A stretch of 64,000 nucleotides of DNA. Source: UBA1181 sp045226255. Lineage in GTDB: Bacteria; Bacteroidota; Bacteroidia; Bacteroidales; Paludibacteraceae. Of the stretch, positions 60,500 through 64,000 are shown one piece after another; the stretch's first letter is position 1, and the number at the start of each line of letters is the position of its first letter. Location: positions 1 through 64,000 of the forward strand of contig JBGVCG010000010.1 in the NCBI GenBank assembly GCA_045226255.1, written 5' to 3'. Made by a program: the position numbers and the translations under genes. The notes beneath the pieces are model-generated. The model had not been told where the DNA came from and searched no databases. It saw only the letters and a list, made by a program, of their open reading frames with translations.

Positions 60500-61345
60500 A
60501 TGCGCTTAATAGTCCTCTCACATATCACGATGTTCCTATCTCTCAGCATATGCGCTTGCTCGCAAACACTTGGGGAGCAACCGGCCATCCCACAACGGAC
60601 GGACACCACCATGGCTACGCAGGCCCCAGCCCCAACAGAGATCCCTATCGGTGCCCAAGCGCTGATGGACAACTACCCTGCCCTCGTCAAAGGATACCAA
60701 GACAACCACCTCCTGCTGACGAACGGGAAGAGCCTGCTCTACGACGACAAGAGGGAGAAGAGCTTCATCGAACGCATGGACGAGGCGGACGTGGAGGATA
60801 TGTTCTCCCAGCCCTACGACACCAGCGTATGGCTCCCCGCCCGCAACTACGACCCGGGCAGAATCCGCAACGAGGAACTAATGAAGGAGATGTACGGACA
60901 CAACGAACAGGAGGTGAGGAAACACCTCGTCCGCGTGAAATGGTTCAAGCAACAACTGCTCTTCAGTAGCTTGAACGGCGCAGCCGACAGTTTAGCGGCT
61001 GTGGCGAAGGAACTTGCCGAACTGCCCGCCTCCTTCCAGAAGTACTTCGACAACTCCTCCACCTTCTACTGGCGCACCGTTCGGGGAAGCAAGCGCTTAA
61101 GCGCACATGGCTTCGGCATAGCCATCGATATATGCACAAAATTCTCCGACTACTGGCGGTGGAAGAACCCAGGCAAGGGGGAAGATGCCTCCATAGCCTA
61201 CGCAAACCGCATCCCCAAAGAGATCATCCAAATATTCGAAAAGCACGGATTCATCTCAGGAGCGAGGTGGTACCACTTCGACACGATGCACTTCGAATTC
61301 AGGCCTGACCTGCTACAGTCAAGCCAACACCATACAAACAATTAA
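60500..61345 (+). CDS. M15-family peptidase lipoprotein (D-Ala carboxypeptidase-like)
   Basis: 281 aa from the ATG at 60500 (MRLIVLSHITMFLSLS), chosen because it begins a lipoprotein-type signal ending in SICAC. The C-terminal third has the M15 zinc site: SAHGFGIAIDI (His and Asp) and HFDTMHFEFRP (second His), with a Glu region before it. M15 enzymes cut peptidoglycan stem peptides (VanY, LdcB types), or act as endopeptidases. Located 12 bases before the DUF4846 gene, so the two may form a wall-remodelling operon. Confidence 0.85.
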   Translation: MRLIVLSHITMFLSLSICACSQTLGEQPAIPQRTDTTMATQAPAPTEIPIGAQALMDNYPALVKGYQDNHLLLTNGKSLLYDDKREKSFIERMDEADVEDMFSQPYDTSVWLPARNYDPGRIRNEELMKEMYGHNEQEVRKHLVRVKWFKQQLLFSSLNGAADSLAAVAKELAELPASFQKYFDNSSTFYWRTVRGSKRLSAHGFGIAIDICTKFSDYWRWKNPGKGEDASIAYANRIPKEIIQIFEKHGFISGARWYHFDTMHFEFRPDLLQSSQHHTNN

Positions 61346-61357
61346 ACTTCAAGCCTC

Positions 61358-62359
61358 ATGGAAACACGAAAGAAAATCAACACATTACTAGGCTCTGGAA
61401 TGATGCTATTCCTCGTGGGAACACCCCTCATCTCCTGCGCAGGAACGCCTACCGAGACAAGCAAGGGGGAAGTGGTGACCATTCAGGCCGTCAAGCCAAG
61501 CGGCGACTCCATTGCCACTGAAAAAAAGGGCGCCTACACAAGCGGCAAATACTACCGCATAGACCCGCAAGGGAACACCCTCAAGAGCCGATACATATGT
61601 CTCGACGACGATTGGGAGCGCCCATATACCGACGAATACTCCAAATGGTTGCTCGATCTGGAACTATATCCACAAGGACACGAGACCCGCTACTACAACG
61701 GTGACGTCAAGTACAATTCCAGCCAAATCTGCGTGGGTGTCCTGAAAATGGACCTTGTGGGAGCCTTCACCAAGGGCGGGAAGGAGGTTCCTTCGGACCT
61801 GCAACAGTGTGCCGACGCCTGCATACGCCTATGGGCGGAATACCTCTGGAAAAACAAGCAATACGAGAAGATTCACTTCAAGGGAGGCAACGGGTTCGTC
61901 TACGAATACACCAAATGGGCAGCCGGCTATCGGGTCCACTTCGACAAGAACTGGCACGCCACATGGAGCAAGGACGCACAACCCGACCATAGCTACGCCA
62001 CCTTCCGCAAATACCTCTCCTTGGTATTCACCTACTGCGGAACGCTTACCCTTTCGAAAGAGTTGAAGAAAGCGGAGGCCACCGACCTCCGTCCGGGTGA
62101 CATCCTCATCTACGGAGGCAGCCCTGGCCACGCCCTGACCGTCATGGACGTGCTACGCAACAAGAAGACGGGGCAACTGAGGGTCATGTTCAGCCAAAGC
62201 TATATGCCCGCTCAGGAGATAGAGATCCTCGCCAGCCCAGACGACAACAACGCTCCGTGGTTCGACATAGACATTGAGAAACGTCCTTGGGTCAACACCC
62301 CTCAATGGTATTTCGACTTCAACAACAAAAGCAATTTCAGAAGGTGGAGCGGCAGATAA
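61358..62359 (+). CDS. DUF4846 lipoprotein
   Basis: 333 aa with a lipobox (TPLISCAG). The mature part matches the DUF4846 style: QCADACIRLWAEYLW, a KIHFxGGNGF segment, LRPGDILIYGGSPGHALTVMDV and a final PWFDxD/NTPQWYF. The GDILI...GHALTV segment resembles part of NlpC/CHAP-type folds, but no catalytic Cys is evident. Function unknown; neighbour of an M15 peptidase. Shares a bidirectional terminator with fabD. Confidence 0.82.
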   Translation: METRKKINTLLGSGMMLFLVGTPLISCAGTPTETSKGEVVTIQAVKPSGDSIATEKKGAYTSGKYYRIDPQGNTLKSRYICLDDDWERPYTDEYSKWLLDLELYPQGHETRYYNGDVKYNSSQICVGVLKMDLVGAFTKGGKEVPSDLQQCADACIRLWAEYLWKNKQYEKIHFKGGNGFVYEYTKWAAGYRVHFDKNWHATWSKDAQPDHSYATFRKYLSLVFTYCGTLTLSKELKKAEATDLRPGDILIYGGSPGHALTVMDVLRNKKTGQLRVMFSQSYMPAQEIEILASPDDNNAPWFDIDIEKRPWVNTPQWYFDFNNKSNFRRWSGR

Positions 62360-62371
62360 GTCCACATAAAG

Positions 62372-62404
62372 CGGGCGTGTCAAAAACTGGTTTTGACACG
62401 CCCG
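62372..62404. terminator. Bidirectional terminator between the DUF4846 gene and fabD
   Basis: Perfect 14-bp stem CGGGCGTGTCAAAA (62372-62385) with TTTTGACACGCCCG (62391-62404), 5-base loop. T-rich on the plus side. Confidence 0.7.
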
Positions 62405-62455
62405 TATTCTTTAATATCGAGGGATAATCCCCCCCACGTTTCTATTTCTCAACGA

Positions 62456-63340
62456 TTACAGTGCGGCGGAGATCGTCTCCACGCCCTTATCGATCTTGCG
62501 AACCAAGCCCACCAAGACAGAGCCCGGACCAACCTCCGTGAAGCTATCAGCACCAGCGGAAATCATGTTCTGCACGGACTGCGTCCACTTCACAGGAGAG
62601 GTGAGTTGTTTTACCAAATTAGCCTTGATCGTCTCAGGGTCAGTCTCCGCCTTCGTGGTGACGTTCTGATAAACAGGGCAGATAGGCGCACGGAAGTTCG
62701 TAGCCTCGATAGCCGCAGCCAACTCCACCTTGGCAGGTTCCATCAATGGAGAGTGGAACGCACCGCTGACGGAGAGCTTCAACGCACGACGCGCACCTGC
62801 AGCCGTAGCCAATTCGCAAGCCTTGTCGATGCCCGCCATCGTACCGGAGATCACCAACTGACCTGGGCAGTTATAGTTGGCAGGAACGACCACCTCGCCT
62901 TGCACAGAGTCGCAGATTTCCTCCACCTTCTCGTCAGGCAAACCAATGATGGCAGCCATGGTGGAAGGGTTCATCTCGCAAGCCTTCTGCATCGCCAGCG
63001 CACGCTTGGACACCAAGCTCACACCGTCCGCGAAGTCGATGGCGCCAGCGGCCACCAATGCGGAGAACTCACCCAAGGAGTGTCCCGCAACCATATCAGG
63101 AGCGAACTTCTCGCCCAGAGACTTCGCCAAGATGACAGAGTGGAGGAAGACAGCCGGTTGGGTCACCTTCGTCTGCTTCAACTCAGACTCGTCGCCCGCG
63201 AACATGACATCCGTGATACGGAAGCCAAGTATATCATTAGCTTTCTCAAACAGATCCTTCGCCAAAGGGATGTTTTCATACAAATCCTTGCCCATTCCGA
63301 TGAATTGGGCGCCTTGTCCAGGAAATACAAATGCTTTCAT
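62456..63340 (-). CDS. fabD: Malonyl-CoA:ACP transacylase
   Basis: Loads malonate onto ACP for fatty acid synthesis. FPGQGAQ near the start, catalytic Ser88 in AGHSLGE, the His in SGAFHSPLM, and VGPGSVL at the end. 294 aa, normal length. 13 bases after the endonuclease gene on the same strand. Confidence 0.97.
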   Translation of the reverse strand: MKAFVFPGQGAQFIGMGKDLYENIPLAKDLFEKANDILGFRITDVMFAGDESELKQTKVTQPAVFLHSVILAKSLGEKFAPDMVAGHSLGEFSALVAAGAIDFADGVSLVSKRALAMQKACEMNPSTMAAIIGLPDEKVEEICDSVQGEVVVPANYNCPGQLVISGTMAGIDKACELATAAGARRALKLSVSGAFHSPLMEPAKVELAAAIEATNFRAPICPVYQNVTTKAETDPETIKANLVKQLTSPVKWTQSVQNMISAGADSFTEVGPGSVLVGLVRKIDKGVETISAAL

Positions 63341-63353
63341 AAAAAAGTTATGA

Positions 63354-64000
63354 TTAATGGTTAAATGAATGCGTGTTAGAGTAGTTCAGATACGTGGCTT
63401 CCGGCCATTTGGAGAGGTCGGAACGGCTTTCGCACTTCTCCTGAAAATCCTTGCTCAAATTAGAGAAGAAGTCTATCCCCGTCAATCGTTCCACCTCGTC
63501 GACCGTCGTGACGAACTCCGTGAAAGGAGTGTCCGTCGCCTCATTAGGAATCACGAAAGCGATCATCTTCTCCTTCCCCCTCTTCGAGAAATCGTAAAGG
63601 ATTTTGTAGAATTTATCAGGCACGGTGACGTTCGTCCGCACATCCTTGCCACGTTTGGTAGTATACATTTTTTTCGCAGCTTTCTCATCCTTCGGAAGGA
63701 CAGGCCCGGTCACCACATAGATCCGCTCATACTTTCTGGTCCAGGAGCGGGTCTGCATCTCCAAATCGTTCCAGACTCCATTGTTGAAGCCCTTCACCTG
63801 CGGAGAGACATTGCTGGTCAGGAAGCAATCCTCCATGGCCGTCGCGTCGAAGCGCATATCGGCGGAAGGGGCAAGATGACCTCTGTCGTAACCACTGTTC
63901 TGGTAATCCCCTGGATCGGCGGAACCCGTCTCCACGATAGGGTCCTCGGAAAACTCGTCCTTGCGGTCCAAGCTACCTTCGACCTCCTCCCTCGTCAGTT
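63354..64000 (-). CDS. DNA/RNA non-specific endonuclease (NUC1 family), 5' end outside the window
   Basis: The reading frame stays open past the right window edge (LTREEVEG before LDRKDEF), so the N-terminus and likely signal are missing; about 215 residues are visible. The catalytic motif SGYDRGHLAPSAD is complete, followed by SNVSPQ and NNGVWNDLE, which place the metal-binding Asn. YVVTGPVL and FVIPNE follow. Members are usually periplasmic or secreted nucleases; cellular location cannot be judged here. Confidence 0.9.
   Translation of the reverse strand, partial: LTREEVEGSLDRKDEFSEDPIVETGSADPGDYQNSGYDRGHLAPSADMRFDATAMEDCFLTSNVSPQVKGFNNGVWNDLEMQTRSWTRKYERIYVVTGPVLPKDEKAAKKMYTTKRGKDVRTNVTVPDKFYKILYDFSKRGKEKMIAFVIPNEATDTPFTEFVTTVDEVERLTGIDFFSNLSKDFQEKCESRSDLSKWPEATYLNYSNTHSFNH

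Noticed and set aside
1..64000. Mobile elements or phage genes
   Set aside because: No transposase, integrase, relaxase, capsid gene or flanking direct/inverted repeat was recognised anywhere in the window.

Overview
The window looks like chromosomal DNA from a member of the Bacteroidota, most likely the order Bacteroidales. The grounds are: promoters of the TTTG-N19/21-TAnnTTTG type; several large secreted proteins ending in type A or type B sorting domains of the type IX secretion system (T9SS); a porQ gene; the rpmB-rpmG-DUF4295 ribosomal cluster; and a BspA-type surface protein. I cannot name genus or species from the sequence alone. No insertion sequence, prophage, CRISPR array or conjugative gene was seen.

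Layout. 1-2 kb: 3' end of a T9SS type A cargo gene. 2-10 kb: a minus-strand operon of a PurF-like amidophosphoribosyltransferase, pyrG, and a single-gene carA-carB fusion whose CarB half resembles the eukaryotic CAD enzyme; amtB is divergent from it, so glutamine and ammonium use is the shared theme. 12-21 kb: a BspA/InlB-repeat surface protein, a TIM-barrel amidohydrolase, ung, and a 1423-aa T9SS type B protein containing a 306-bp tandem repeat. 21-24 kb: four Crp/Fnr-type regulators forming a duplicated two-gene operon. 24-30 kb: metY; dnaX, which carries a 12-A slippery run between its clamp-loader part and its tau tail; a gene-poor 0.8 kb region with DnaA-box-like sites; murB; and tRNA-His. 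30-33 kb: an AmpG-like permease, a LysR regulator and an SDR oxidoreductase. 33-47 kb: two adjacent paralogous secreted proteins, one of 651 aa (type A end) and one of 3857 aa (type B end, about 25 HYR-like modules).

47-57 kb: a degenerate SGNH-like lipoprotein or membrane protein, then the minus-strand cluster histidine kinase-porQ-cmk-ispH-pfkA, then slyD-aroC. 57-64 kb: a PagL-like outer-membrane barrel that has lost the usual catalytic motif, a stand-alone CinA C-terminal amidase, the L28-L33-DUF4295 operon with a long leader, an M15 peptidase and a DUF4846 lipoprotein, then fabD and a DNA/RNA non-specific endonuclease cut by the window edge.

Taken together, the region mixes housekeeping genes (nucleotide, isoprenoid, chorismate and fatty acid synthesis, replication, cell wall) with a T9SS export theme: five probable T9SS cargo genes and PorQ lie within 52 kb. 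The most unusual points are the CAD-like CarAB fusion, the apparent frameshift in dnaX in which the long tau form needs the slip, the duplicated Crp/Fnr pair, and the giant modular protein next to a shorter paralogue with a different sorting domain.
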